From contig JAKASE010000019.1 of assembly GCA_021819135.1 (NCBI GenBank), positions 1 to 42,528 of the forward strand: a stretch of 42,528 nt of DNA, in the 5' to 3' direction. The position numbers were made by a program, and so were the translations under genes. This document shows, one piece after another, positions 1 through 6,919 of this stretch (the first letter of the stretch is position 1; each line of letters starts with the position of its first letter). Source of the stretch: Thermoplasmata archaeon (GTDB taxonomy: Archaea > Thermoplasmatota > Thermoplasmata > Lutacidiplasmatales > UBA184). The notes below the pieces were generated by a model, which was not told the origin of the DNA, searched no databases, and worked only from the letters and a program-made list of their open reading frames with translations.

Positions 1-47
1 TTGGCTCGGGTCGCGTAAGGTCGAGAAACGGGGAAAGAGGAAGGAGA

Positions 48-227
48 GGGGTGTGCTACACCCCTTTCATCATCGAACAGCAGCCAGCCTAACCGGCCGG
101 AAAGCGAGTTGAGCTACGCACTCCTAGAGTGGTGGGTGGTCCCTGGCATAAGAGAGCAACAGGGAGGCCGCCTCTTGGGGCTAGGACGGGGTAGCCCTGC
201 CACCATGCTCTCGCGCACTGCCGCGAG
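48..227 (+). ncRNA. Candidate structured RNA (unassigned family)
   Basis: No convincing protein is encoded in 1-439. This part is rich in perfect inverted repeats: 48-54 with 58-64 (7 bp, followed by TTT), 141-145 with 160-164, 178-183 with 192-197, and 210-215 with 222-227. An outer helix, 130-135 with 200-205, encloses two of these hairpins and would make a multibranch fold. I looked for signatures of tRNA, 5S rRNA, SRP RNA and RNase P RNA and found none. The next gene has its own promoter at 404-411, so this is not simply its leader. GC-rich DNA forms chance stems, so the call is tentative and the ends are unknown. The strand is also uncertain. Confidence 0.3.
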
Positions 228-327
228 CGAGTCCAGTTTGTCCGGACCTCAGACCCCGGGCCGTCGCGCCGTTTTCTCTGCAGGTTATACTGTGACCAGA
301 TCGGGATCGGTCCGTGTTCTACGCGAG

Positions 328-343
328 TTCGACTTTGTTCGAC
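328..343 (+). repeat. TTCGAC direct repeat, 10-bp spacing (copy 1)
   Basis: TTCGAC occurs at 328-333 and again at 338-343, one helical turn apart. The related copy at 433-448 (CTCGAC, 4 nt, TTCGAC) overlaps the start codon of the ribbon-helix-helix gene. Such paired short direct repeats are typical binding sites for ribbon-helix-helix dimers, so these may be autoregulatory operators. That role is inference. Confidence 0.4.
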
Positions 344-403
344 ACGTCAGGAATCAGTGGCATTCACGCGCACGAAAATTATTCTCGTGAGGCCGTGACT
401 GCG

Positions 404-411
404 TTTAAGTA
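404..411 (+). promoter_or_regulatory. TATA-like box for the RHH-ftsZ-like operon
   Basis: TTTAAGTA sits about 32 nt before the in-frame GTG at 440. This is close to the box-to-start distance seen at many genes in this window, and it supports a leaderless transcript and the 440 start. Confidence 0.5.
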
Positions 412-432
412 TCAGGACTCTCCATCACTCAG

Positions 433-448
433 CTCGACTGTGTTCGAC
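433..448 (+). promoter_or_regulatory. TTCGAC-type direct repeat over the start codon (copy 2)
   Basis: CTCGAC at 433-438 and TTCGAC at 443-448 repeat the 10-bp spacing of the upstream pair. The GTG start codon of the ribbon-helix-helix gene (440) lies inside the element. A protein bound here would block the predicted transcription start, which fits autorepression. This is inference from position and symmetry. Confidence 0.35.
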
Positions 449-940
449 AACGCTTCGGACCCGGCAAAGGAGCGCGCTCGCGCGCCCGAGCCCCGTCGGG
501 AGGAGCCCGAGGACGCACGCATCGCCCTACGGTGCAACCGCAAGGAGCTACGGCTGGTCGACTCGTTCGTGACAAGCGGCGAGTTCCCGACCCGCTCGGA
601 GCTCATGCGGGCGGCGCTGCATGCGTTCCTCACCTCCCGAGCGATGTCGACCGCGCCGACCCCTCCCGTGGACGCCGAGGGTTTCGTCGAGATCCCCGTG
701 CGGCTGCGGCCGGAGGAGTACGCCGACCTCGAGGCCTACGCCCGTCACGTCGCGAACGGACGCCCGGTGAGGGACCTCCTCGCCGAGTTCGTCCGCCGCA
801 GCGAGATGGAGCTGAAGGTCCACGAGCTCGTCCAGCGGGCCCGCGCAACGGTGCGCGAGGCGGCGGAGACCCGGACCCAGGTCGGGGCGCTCGGTGAGAG
901 CGGCCGCGACCTAGAACGAAAGGGGGTCCTCGGCCGGTAG
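440..940 (+). CDS. Double ribbon-helix-helix (CopG/CdrS-like) transcriptional regulator
   Basis: This is a 166-residue DNA-binding protein. Residues about 24-60 form a ribbon-helix-helix unit: a short beta strand (RIALRCNRKEL), then a helix, then the typical TSGEFPTRSELMRAAL segment. Residues about 75-115 look like a second, weaker unit (VEIPVRLRPEEYADLEAY), followed by a charged helical tail. The first unit resembles the haloarchaeal CdrS family, whose genes sit beside ftsZ2 and control cell division. Here the next gene, 38 nt downstream, encodes an FtsZ-family protein, so a division-related role is likely. I chose the GTG at 440 because a TATA-like box lies about 32 nt upstream and because the frame upstream of it has no conserved content; a start at 314 is also open. 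The repeats at 328-343 and 433-448 may be its operators. Confidence 0.75.
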   Translation: MFDNASDPAKERARAPEPRREEPEDARIALRCNRKELRLVDSFVTSGEFPTRSELMRAALHAFLTSRAMSTAPTPPVDAEGFVEIPVRLRPEEYADLEAYARHVANGRPVRDLLAEFVRRSEMELKVHELVQRARATVREAAETRTQVGALGESGRDLERKGVLGR

Positions 941-978
941 GAACGACGGACCGTTCGAGAACGCAGACAGGGGGGGTT

Positions 979-1902
979 GTGGGGACCTACGAGGCCGAGC
1001 GAACGACGAGCGACCGAAGTGCCGCATTAGGGTACGGAGACCCCGGAGCGGTCGACTGGGATAACCGGCCCCGGCTCGGACAGGACGTACGGATCGTCCT
1101 AGCCGCGGTCGGGGGGGGTGCGATCCGCATCGGGCGGGAGCTCGCCCGGCGCCACATCCGCCACCTCGAGTGCGTCGCGATCAACTGTGACCCCAAGGTC
1201 CAGGGATTCGACGAGTTCGATCGGCGCGTCTACCTCGGTCCGGACTCCGGTGCGGAGGTGGACACGGGAGGGAGCCCCTTCGTCGGGGGCATGCTCGCCC
1301 GGGCCGCCGAACCGGCCCTCCAGCGGATCTTCCGTGGCGCGACGTTCGTGATCCTGATCGGGAGCCTGGGCGGAGGGGCCGGCAGCGGCGCCTTCCCCTA
1401 CATCCTCGAGGTGGCGAGTCGCAACGCCGAGGTGGTCAGCGCGTTCGTGATCAAGCCGTTCCGGTGCGAGGGGGACCGCCGGGCGCTCGCGGACCGGGCG
1501 ATCGGGCGCCTCCACTTCGTCGAGTCGTTTGTGGAGAAGCGGGAGCGCGGGTGCGCGACCCTCCAGATCCTCGACAACGAGTCGCTCGTGCGCGGCCACA
1601 GCCATCTCGCCATCAACCGCCTGGGAGGTCACTGGGCGACGGTGGTCGAGGAACACATCGAGCGGTCGTTCCTGGCCCCGGCCGAGGCCCTGCTCGAGAC
1701 CCTCGAGCTCTCCCACGCGGCCCACGCCGTCCCGATGAACCGGGTGCCGACCGCCGAGGCCCCGACGCTCGCCGGGATCCCGCCGATGCCGATACCGACG
1801 CCGGCGATGCATCCCGATCTGCCCGCCGCTCATGGGATCGGCCCCGATGTCGAGCTCACGTTCGAGGTCGACCCGGTCGAACGGAGCCGAGCCGCCCAGT
1901 GA
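979..1902 (+). CDS. Divergent FtsZ/tubulin-superfamily protein lacking the T7 loop and C-terminal domain
   Basis: The 307-residue product has an FtsZ-type GTPase core. It has a T1-like glycine loop (AVGGGAIRIG, 43-52), a T3-like INCDP segment (68-72), the tubulin signature GGGAGSG (131-137), and VIKPFRCEGDRR (157-168), which matches the conserved KPF..EG..R stretch of FtsZ. After a core helix ending near 245 the protein turns into a proline/methionine-rich tail (246-307). The catalytic T7 loop (NxDxxD) and the FtsZ C-terminal domain are not seen, so it may bind GTP without hydrolysing it in the normal filament. It is probably co-transcribed with the preceding ribbon-helix-helix gene. It could be a regulator or scaffold in division, or a member of the described FtsZ-like side families. 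The start is a GTG, the first in-frame start after the RHH gene. Confidence 0.8.
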   Translation: MGTYEAERTTSDRSAALGYGDPGAVDWDNRPRLGQDVRIVLAAVGGGAIRIGRELARRHIRHLECVAINCDPKVQGFDEFDRRVYLGPDSGAEVDTGGSPFVGGMLARAAEPALQRIFRGATFVILIGSLGGGAGSGAFPYILEVASRNAEVVSAFVIKPFRCEGDRRALADRAIGRLHFVESFVEKRERGCATLQILDNESLVRGHSHLAINRLGGHWATVVEEHIERSFLAPAEALLETLELSHAAHAVPMNRVPTAEAPTLAGIPPMPIPTPAMHPDLPAAHGIGPDVELTFEVDPVERSRAAQ

Positions 1903-1976
1903 TTGGCTAGCAACGACCCCTTCCCTGCGGGGCCCTCTCGGGCCCCGGGCCTCCGCGCTCCCGTCCGGGCCGCAAG

Positions 1977-1982
1977 CTTAAG
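1977..1982 (+). promoter_or_regulatory. TATA-like box for the 55-residue membrane protein
   Basis: CTTAAG is centred about 30 nt before the ATG at 2009, the leaderless spacing used throughout this window. It supports this small gene being real. Confidence 0.45.
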
Positions 1983-2008
1983 TCGAGAGCCGGCTCCGGC
2001 GGGACCGG

Positions 2009-2176
2009 ATGGACGGACGCTGGCTGACCGTGCTCCTCACTCTCGTGCTGCCTGCGGCCCTGATCGGCCTGACGGCGTTCTACTTCCACTCGAACCCCGT
2101 CGCGATCTTCGGACTCATGGCCGTCATGATCGGCGGGGGGTTCTACCTCCTGACCTATACCGAGTCGTTCGGCTGA
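2009..2176 (+). CDS. Small two-TM membrane protein (55 aa)
   Basis: This short gene encodes 55 residues: MDGRWLTVLL, a first hydrophobic helix to about residue 26, a short FHSNPV turn, a second helix at about 31-48, and the tail YTESFG. It has an ATG start with a TATA-like box about 30 nt upstream and a clean TGA stop. I do not recognise a family. It lies between the ftsZ-like gene and the convergent PAC2 gene. The hydrophobic pattern with a clear promoter argues for a real gene, but no enzymatic feature is visible. It may be a small accessory membrane protein. Confidence 0.55.
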   Translation: MDGRWLTVLLTLVLPAALIGLTAFYFHSNPVAIFGLMAVMIGGGFYLLTYTESFG

Positions 2177-2240
2177 GCCGGCCCGACCCCCGGCGGCCGG
2201 ACGCGCCGCTCGGCTAAGCCCGGATCGCCGGTCCACCCCC

Positions 2241-3056
2241 CTACCGGTACATCTCCTGCGAAGGCGCCGTCGGCGACTCCTGCGACGGCTGGGGATGGGA
2301 CTTCATGGCCGCCCGAAGCGCCTTCTCGATCTGCTCGGCCTGGGCGCGGAGCGGCTTCGTGTCGATCTGGATCTCGGGCAGGAGCCGGTCCAGGGCCTCG
2401 ATCAGCGCCGCGCCGGCCCGGTGGTCGGGGAGGCCCTCGGCGACCCGGGCGCTGACCAGGAACACCGCGACCGGGATGTTCCGACCGATCCCCTGCACGA
2501 GCAGGGCGCCCGAGACTCCTCCGATCACTCCGTCCTCCAGGAGGCGGGCACCGGACGGCTCGAACGAACGCACGAGCGCGGGATCGTTGCGGGAGAAGAC
2601 GACCCAGACCTGTTCCGGGTGCTCGTCATCGACCCCCACGACCGCCCCCTCTCCTTCCTCCTCTTCCTCGCCGCCGACCGGGTGGGGGACCACGCCCTCG
2701 AGGCAGACGATCAGGCGTGCCCGGTGGCGCTCGGCGTTCTCGAGGATCGTACGGGCGAGGGCGTTCGCCTGGGAGGGGGTCGGGGGGAATTCGGACAGGA
2801 CGAGCCCGAGGTCCGGCCGGCCGTAGGCGCGGACCATCGGATTGACCGAGCCGCCCTGGACGACCGCGATCGGAGAGACATCCGGGGAATCGAACCGCCC
2901 GATCCGGGGCAGCTTCAGCGCCCGGATGATGTAGTGCGCGGCGACGATCGTGGCCAGGCCCGCGCTCGGGAACGCCGAGACAACGACCGAGCCGCTCCCG
3001 AAGCTCTCCGCCGGCGGTACTTCGTCGCGCCAGGTGTACTCCACCAACGACACCAC
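2241..3056 (-). CDS. PAC2 family protein (proteasome-assembly-chaperone-like, ATP-grasp-associated group)
   Basis: The product is about 271 residues. The N-terminal two thirds match the PAC2 fold: an opening beta strand, SAFPSAGLATIVAAHYIIRAL, and then IAVVQGG and DLGLVLSEFPP segments typical of archaeal PAC2 proteins. The C-terminus is a predicted helical coil (RAQAEQIEKALRAAMKS) with a polar tail. An acidic insert (GGEEEEEGEG) interrupts the middle. Archaeal PAC2 proteins are related to eukaryotic proteasome assembly chaperones, but the archaeal role is not settled. I chose the GTG at 3056 because a CTATAG box lies 25 nt upstream (3079-3084); the next GTG at 3053 is equally possible. It is divergent from fen1. 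Confidence 0.75.
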   Translation of the reverse strand: MVSLVEYTWRDEVPPAESFGSGSVVVSAFPSAGLATIVAAHYIIRALKLPRIGRFDSPDVSPIAVVQGGSVNPMVRAYGRPDLGLVLSEFPPTPSQANALARTILENAERHRARLIVCLEGVVPHPVGGEEEEEGEGAVVGVDDEHPEQVWVVFSRNDPALVRSFEPSGARLLEDGVIGGVSGALLVQGIGRNIPVAVFLVSARVAEGLPDHRAGAALIEALDRLLPEIQIDTKPLRAQAEQIEKALRAAMKSHPQPSQESPTAPSQEMYR

Positions 3057-3078
3057 CGAAGAGGGTGAGTCCCGGGGA

Positions 3079-3084
3079 CTATAG
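3079..3084 (-). promoter_or_regulatory. TATA-like box for the PAC2 gene
   Basis: CTATAG (minus strand) lies 25-28 nt before the paired GTG codons at 3056 and 3053. This decides the short start over in-frame starts further upstream such as 3239. Confidence 0.5.
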
Positions 3085-3150
3085 AGTCCTGCGTACCGGA
3101 CCCGGGATTCCCGCGCCAAGCCCAAGTAGGGACGGGCGCCTCCGGCGGTC

Positions 3151-4176
3151 GTGGGGCTGCCTCTTCGCGACATCGTCACGGCGCAGGAACTCCCCTGGGA
3201 GGCCCTCGCGGGACGGACGCTCGCGGTGGACGGGTTCAACGCCGCCTACCAGTTCCTGGCCACGATCCGGCAGAAGGACGGGCAGCTGTTCACCGACTCC
3301 GAGGGACGGGTCACGAGCCACCTGATGGGGACCTTCTACCGCACCACGTCGCTCCTGCGGGAAGGGGTGCTGCCGGTGTGGGTCTTCGATGGCAAGCCCC
3401 CGGAGCGCAAGGCCGGCACGATCCGGCAGCGCATCCTCGTGAAGGAGAAGGCCGAGGCCGCGTACCAAGAGGCGCTCGCCGCCGGCGACCTCGCCACCGC
3501 CCGACGGAAGGCCGCCCAGACCTCCCGACTGACCCGACCGATGGTCGCCGAGCTCACCGAGCTTCTCGGGGCCCTGGGGGTCCCGGCGTTCGAGGCACCC
3601 AGCGAGGGGGAGGCCCAGGCAGCGCGCATGGCCGCGAAGGGGACCGTGTGGGCGGCCGCGTCCGAGGATTACGATAGCCTCCTGTTCGGAGCTCCCCGGC
3701 TCGTCCGGGGCCTCGCGGCGCGGGGAAGCGGGGGCCGGAGCCCGGGTGCCCAGCTCATCGACCGGGACGACGTCCTCTCTTCCCTCGGGATCGATGCGGA
3801 GGAGCTGATCCTGCTCGGCCTCGTCGTTGGCACCGACTTCAACGACGGCGCGCGGGGGTACGGGCCAAAGAAGGCCCTGAAGCTCGTGCGCGAGCACCTC
3901 GGCTTCGACGCGACGATCGCCCGCGTGGGCATCGACGCGGAGGAGGCCCGCGAGGTCGCCGAGATCTTCCGTCATCCCCACGCCGCCGACGTGCCGACCC
4001 CCGCGTTCGGGCCGGTGGACGAGGCGCGGGTCCATCACCTCCTGGTCGAGGTCCACGGGTTCTCCGAGGAACGGGTCCGGGCCGCCATCGCCCGGGCGCG
4101 GCAGCGGCCCAAGACGGGCGCGAGCCCGGCCGAGACGCGCGGCCACCAGACCCTTCTCGAGACCTTTGGGGGATGA
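3151..4176 (+). CDS. fen: Flap endonuclease FEN1
   Basis: This 341-residue structure-specific nuclease removes 5' flaps during Okazaki fragment maturation and base-excision repair. The metal ligands of the XPG/FEN1 family are all visible: D27 (VDGFNA), D80 (VFDGKPPERK), E152 and E154 (PSEGEA), D173 and D175 (SEDYDSLL), and D229 (VGTDFN). A helix-hairpin-helix follows (GYGPKKALKLV). The C-terminus QTLLETFGG resembles a PCNA-interacting box. Length matches archaeal FEN1. The GTG start gives the Met-Gly N-terminus that the family needs near the active site. ftcD follows after 13 nt with a Shine-Dalgarno-like GGAAGGAA, so the two may be co-transcribed. Confidence 0.93.
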   Translation: MGLPLRDIVTAQELPWEALAGRTLAVDGFNAAYQFLATIRQKDGQLFTDSEGRVTSHLMGTFYRTTSLLREGVLPVWVFDGKPPERKAGTIRQRILVKEKAEAAYQEALAAGDLATARRKAAQTSRLTRPMVAELTELLGALGVPAFEAPSEGEAQAARMAAKGTVWAAASEDYDSLLFGAPRLVRGLAARGSGGRSPGAQLIDRDDVLSSLGIDAEELILLGLVVGTDFNDGARGYGPKKALKLVREHLGFDATIARVGIDAEEAREVAEIFRHPHAADVPTPAFGPVDEARVHHLLVEVHGFSEERVRAAIARARQRPKTGASPAETRGHQTLLETFGG

Positions 4177-4189
4177 CGGAAGGAACACG

Positions 4190-5665
4190 ATGGGACGATT
4201 CGAGTGTGTGCCGAACTTCTCGGAGGGCAAGGACGAGGCCCGGATCGAACGCATCGCGTCGGCGTCCCGGGAGGTCGCCGGGGTCACGCTCCTCGATGTG
4301 GAGCGCAACGCCGACCATCACCGGTGCGTGATCAGCCTGGTCGGGGAGGGGGAGGCCCTGATCGAGGCGGTCCTCCGCATGATGAGGGTGGCGACCGCCG
4401 AGATCGACCTGAACCAGCACCGGGGAGAGCATCCCCGGATGGGGGCGACGGACGTGGTGCCGTTCGTCCCGCTCGGCACCTCCACGATGGCCGAGGCGGT
4501 TCGGCTCGCCGAGCGGCTCGGCGAACGCGTCGCGAAGGAGCTCGGGATCCCGGTCTACCTCTACGCGTCGGCGGCCAAGCGGCCGGAACGGTCGGACCTC
4601 GCGAAGGTGCGGGAGGGCCAGTTCGAGGGGATCCGTGACACGATCGGTTCCGACCCGGCCCGGGCCCCTGACTTCGGAGAGCCGAAGGTCCATCCGACGG
4701 CCGGAGCCGTCGCGATCGGGGCCCGGCCGATCCTGATCGCCTACAATGCCTACCTCACCACCCCCGATGTCGCGATCGCGAAGAAGGTCGCGAAGGCGGT
4801 CCGTGCCCGGGACGGCGGGCTCCCCGAGGTCAAGGCGCTCGGGTTCGCGATCCAGGAGCGGAACCGGGCTCAGGTGTCGATGAACCTGACCGACTATCGC
4901 GTGACCCCGGTGCACCGGGCGCTCGAGGCGGTCCGCCGGGAGGCGGCCCGATACGGGGTCGGCATCGAGGAGTCCGAGGTCGTCGGCCTCGTCCCGGAGG
5001 ACGCGCTCTTCGCCGCGGCCGAGTACTACCTCCAGCTTCACGCGTTCGATCGCGCCGCCATCCTGGAACGGAAGGTCCGCGCGATCGACGAGCGGACCCC
5101 CGGCCACGAGTCGATCGCGTCGTTCGCCGGTCGCCTGGCCGCCCGGACCCCGACCCCAGGCGGCGGGGCGGCCGCCGGGATCGTGGCCGCCCTCGCCTCG
5201 GCGCTCGGGGAGATGGTCCTCGCCTACTCGATCGACCCGGTGAAGCCGGTCGACGACCTCGCCGAGCTCGCCCGGGTCCTCGGGGAGGGGCGACGCCGCT
5301 TCCTCGAGCTCGCGGACGAGGACGCGAAGTCCTACGACGCGGTCCGTTCGGCGCGGCGGGCCCGCAAGGAGCGGCCGGAAGACCCGGCCCGTTCGGAAGC
5401 GGTGGCGGACGCGCTCGAGTACGCCGCGACGGTCCCGCTCGAGACCGCCCAGCGGGCGGTCGACCTGGCCACCCGCCTCGCGGCCGTCGGCCCGCGGACG
5501 CGCACGGCGCTCCGCAGCGACCTCACGACCTCGCTCGCCCTCTTCCGCGCGGCGGCCGAAGGAGCGCTCGCGAACGTGTCGGTGAACCTCGACGACCTCA
5601 AGACGGCGGGCCGACCGATCGACCGGTACGAGTCGGAGATCGTCCGGCTCACGCCGAAGGAGTGA
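4190..5665 (+). CDS. ftcD: Bifunctional glutamate formimidoyltransferase / formimidoyl-THF cyclodeaminase
   Basis: The 491-residue protein has two enzymes in one chain. Residues 1 to about 300 are the formimidoyltransferase, starting MGRFECVPNFSEG, with DVERNADHHRCV and the HPRMGATDVVPF segment that holds the catalytic histidine. The C-terminal 180 residues are the cyclodeaminase (ASFAGRLAARTPTPGGGAAAG). Together they move a formimino group from formimidoyl-glutamate to tetrahydrofolate and release ammonia, linking histidine breakdown to one-carbon metabolism. The ATG at 4190 is preceded by GGAAGGAA and gives the family N-terminus. The start of the next gene lies at or just after its stop. 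No other histidine-degradation gene is in the window, so it may serve folate metabolism more generally. Confidence 0.92.
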   Translation: MGRFECVPNFSEGKDEARIERIASASREVAGVTLLDVERNADHHRCVISLVGEGEALIEAVLRMMRVATAEIDLNQHRGEHPRMGATDVVPFVPLGTSTMAEAVRLAERLGERVAKELGIPVYLYASAAKRPERSDLAKVREGQFEGIRDTIGSDPARAPDFGEPKVHPTAGAVAIGARPILIAYNAYLTTPDVAIAKKVAKAVRARDGGLPEVKALGFAIQERNRAQVSMNLTDYRVTPVHRALEAVRREAARYGVGIEESEVVGLVPEDALFAAAEYYLQLHAFDRAAILERKVRAIDERTPGHESIASFAGRLAARTPTPGGGAAAGIVAALASALGEMVLAYSIDPVKPVDDLAELARVLGEGRRRFLELADEDAKSYDAVRSARRARKERPEDPARSEAVADALEYAATVPLETAQRAVDLATRLAAVGPRTRTALRSDLTTSLALFRAAAEGALANVSVNLDDLKTAGRPIDRYESEIVRLTPKE

Positions 5666-5673
5666 CGGCGGGG

Positions 5674-6369
5674 ATGGCCGAGGCCGCGGGGGGACGCCCC
5701 GGACGCCCCGTGGTCTGGGTCAACTGCGCCGCCTCGCTCGACGGACGGCTCGCCTACGCGGAGGGGGTCCGGGCCCGCCTCTCCTCGCCCGAGGACCTCG
5801 TCCGCGTGCAGCGGATGCGGGCGAGCTCGGACGGGATCCTGGTCGGGGTCGGGACGGTCGTGAAGGACGACCCGTCCCTGCGGGTGCACTGGGAGCTGCT
5901 CGGCGAGCCCCCGGGGCGCACCCCCGCGCGCATCGTGCTCGACTCGCACGGGCGGACGCCCGCCACGGCCCGCGTCCTCGATGGCTCCGCGCCGACGATC
6001 GTGGCGACCGCGGCCGGATGTGCTCGGACGTTCCCGGCCCACGTGCGGGTCGTGGCCGCCGGACGTTCCCGGGTCGACCTGAACGAGCTGTTCCCCCGCC
6101 TCTACGGTCTCGGGATCCACCAGCTGATGGTGGAAGGAGGGGCGGAGGTGATCGCGGACGTCCTGCGGTCCGGTCTATTCGACCGTCTCACCGTCTACTA
6201 TGCACCGGTCGTGATCGGGGGGACCACCGCCCCTCCCGTCGCCGCCGGGCCCGAGAGCCGGAACGACGGCGACGCCGTCCCGCTCCGGCTTACCGGCCTC
6301 GAGCGGATGGGAGAGGGGCACGTCGCGACCTATGAACCGCGGCGTGCGAGCTCCGACCGCGACAGATAG
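5674..6369 (+). CDS. 2,5-diamino-6-ribosylamino-pyrimidinone 5'-phosphate reductase (RibD C-terminal type)
   Basis: This single-domain NAD(P)H-dependent reductase of riboflavin biosynthesis matches the archaeal reductase that acts before deamination. Family marks are CAASLDGRLAYAEG, the SDGILVGVGTVVKDDPSLRV block, RIVLDSHGRTP, and LMVEGGAEVIADVL near the end. The length (231 residues) fits the stand-alone enzyme with no deaminase domain. ATG 5674 has AAGGAG 11 nt upstream; a GTG at 5662 overlapping the ftcD stop (GTGA) would add four residues. Related reductases act on other pterin-like substrates, so the substrate is assigned by family. Confidence 0.85.
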   Translation: MAEAAGGRPGRPVVWVNCAASLDGRLAYAEGVRARLSSPEDLVRVQRMRASSDGILVGVGTVVKDDPSLRVHWELLGEPPGRTPARIVLDSHGRTPATARVLDGSAPTIVATAAGCARTFPAHVRVVAAGRSRVDLNELFPRLYGLGIHQLMVEGGAEVIADVLRSGLFDRLTVYYAPVVIGGTTAPPVAAGPESRNDGDAVPLRLTGLERMGEGHVATYEPRRASSDRDR

Positions 6370-6370
6370 G

Positions 6371-6380
6371 TTGATTAACC
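6371..6380 (+). promoter_or_regulatory. TATA-like box for the four-TM protein
   Basis: TTGATTAACC is centred about 30 nt before the ATG at 6406, as expected for a leaderless transcript. Confidence 0.45.
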
Positions 6381-6405
6381 CCGCGTCGGCGTTTCTATCC
6401 CGCAG

Positions 6406-6816
6406 ATGACCCAAGCCACCCCGCCGCCCTATCCCAGCGCGCCGTACGTGATCGTGCCCTCGCGACCGCTCGGCGTCGCGATCCTCTCGGTCCTGGTCGG
6501 CATCTTCGGGTTCCTCTTGCTCGTCGGCGGCCTGCTCACGCTGATCCGGGACACCCAGCTCGGCATCCTCGGCACCGGCTTCGGCTTCACGGGGCTCCCG
6601 GTCGGCGCGGTGGGGGCGCTGATCTTCATCCTCGGGGTCATCGTCCTCGCCGCGGCCGTCGGGCTGTGGCGCCTCCACCTCTGGGCGCTCGTGCTCGCGA
6701 TCCTCGTGACGTTCCTCGAGGTCGTCAGTGACGCGCTGACCGGCCAGATCTTCGGCCTCATCATCGCGGTGATCATCCTCGCCTACCTGCTCGCGGTCCA
6801 CCGGCACTTCCACTAG
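6406..6816 (+). CDS. Four-TM membrane protein (paralogue of 28194-28646)
   Basis: The 136-residue product has a proline-rich cytoplasmic-like N-terminus (PPPYPSAPYVIVPSRP), then four hydrophobic helices at about 23-45, 62-84, 86-107 and 112-130, ending YLLAVHRHFH. The gene at 28194 has the same plan and ends YLISVRRYFY, so they are diverged paralogues. I do not recognise a named family; small hydrophobic proteins with a Pro-rich start are common in this lineage. It stands alone with its own promoter and is followed by a strong hairpin. Function unknown. Confidence 0.7.
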   Translation: MTQATPPPYPSAPYVIVPSRPLGVAILSVLVGIFGFLLLVGGLLTLIRDTQLGILGTGFGFTGLPVGAVGALIFILGVIVLAAAVGLWRLHLWALVLAILVTFLEVVSDALTGQIFGLIIAVIILAYLLAVHRHFH

Positions 6817-6817
6817 C

Positions 6818-6839
6818 CCCCGCGGCATCTCCCGTGGGG
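6818..6839 (+). terminator. Hairpin just after the four-TM gene
   Basis: An 8-bp stem (6818-6825 with 6832-6839, one G-T pair, 6-nt loop) starts one base after the stop codon. There is no T-tract, which archaeal terminators normally need, so it may be an RNA 3'-end stabiliser rather than a terminator. Confidence 0.3.
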
Positions 6840-6919
6840 CCGGAGGCGAGCCGGGCGGCCGGTACCGGCGTCGAACCCGTTATCCGCGCGAACGACTCCC
6901 CGGACCAGGGAACGACGGC

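Noticed and set aside
64-80. Minus-strand GATGATGA resembling a C/D RNA box C
   Set aside because: No matching D box at the right distance and no second pair. A single 8-mer is not enough.
109-390. Open frame of 93 codons in the leader region
   Set aside because: Composition is not protein-like, it lies across perfect RNA-type hairpins, and it ends before the RHH promoter.
1-439. tRNA, 5S, SRP or RNase P RNA in the leader region
   Set aside because: None of their conserved cores was found on either strand. Only generic stem-loops remain.
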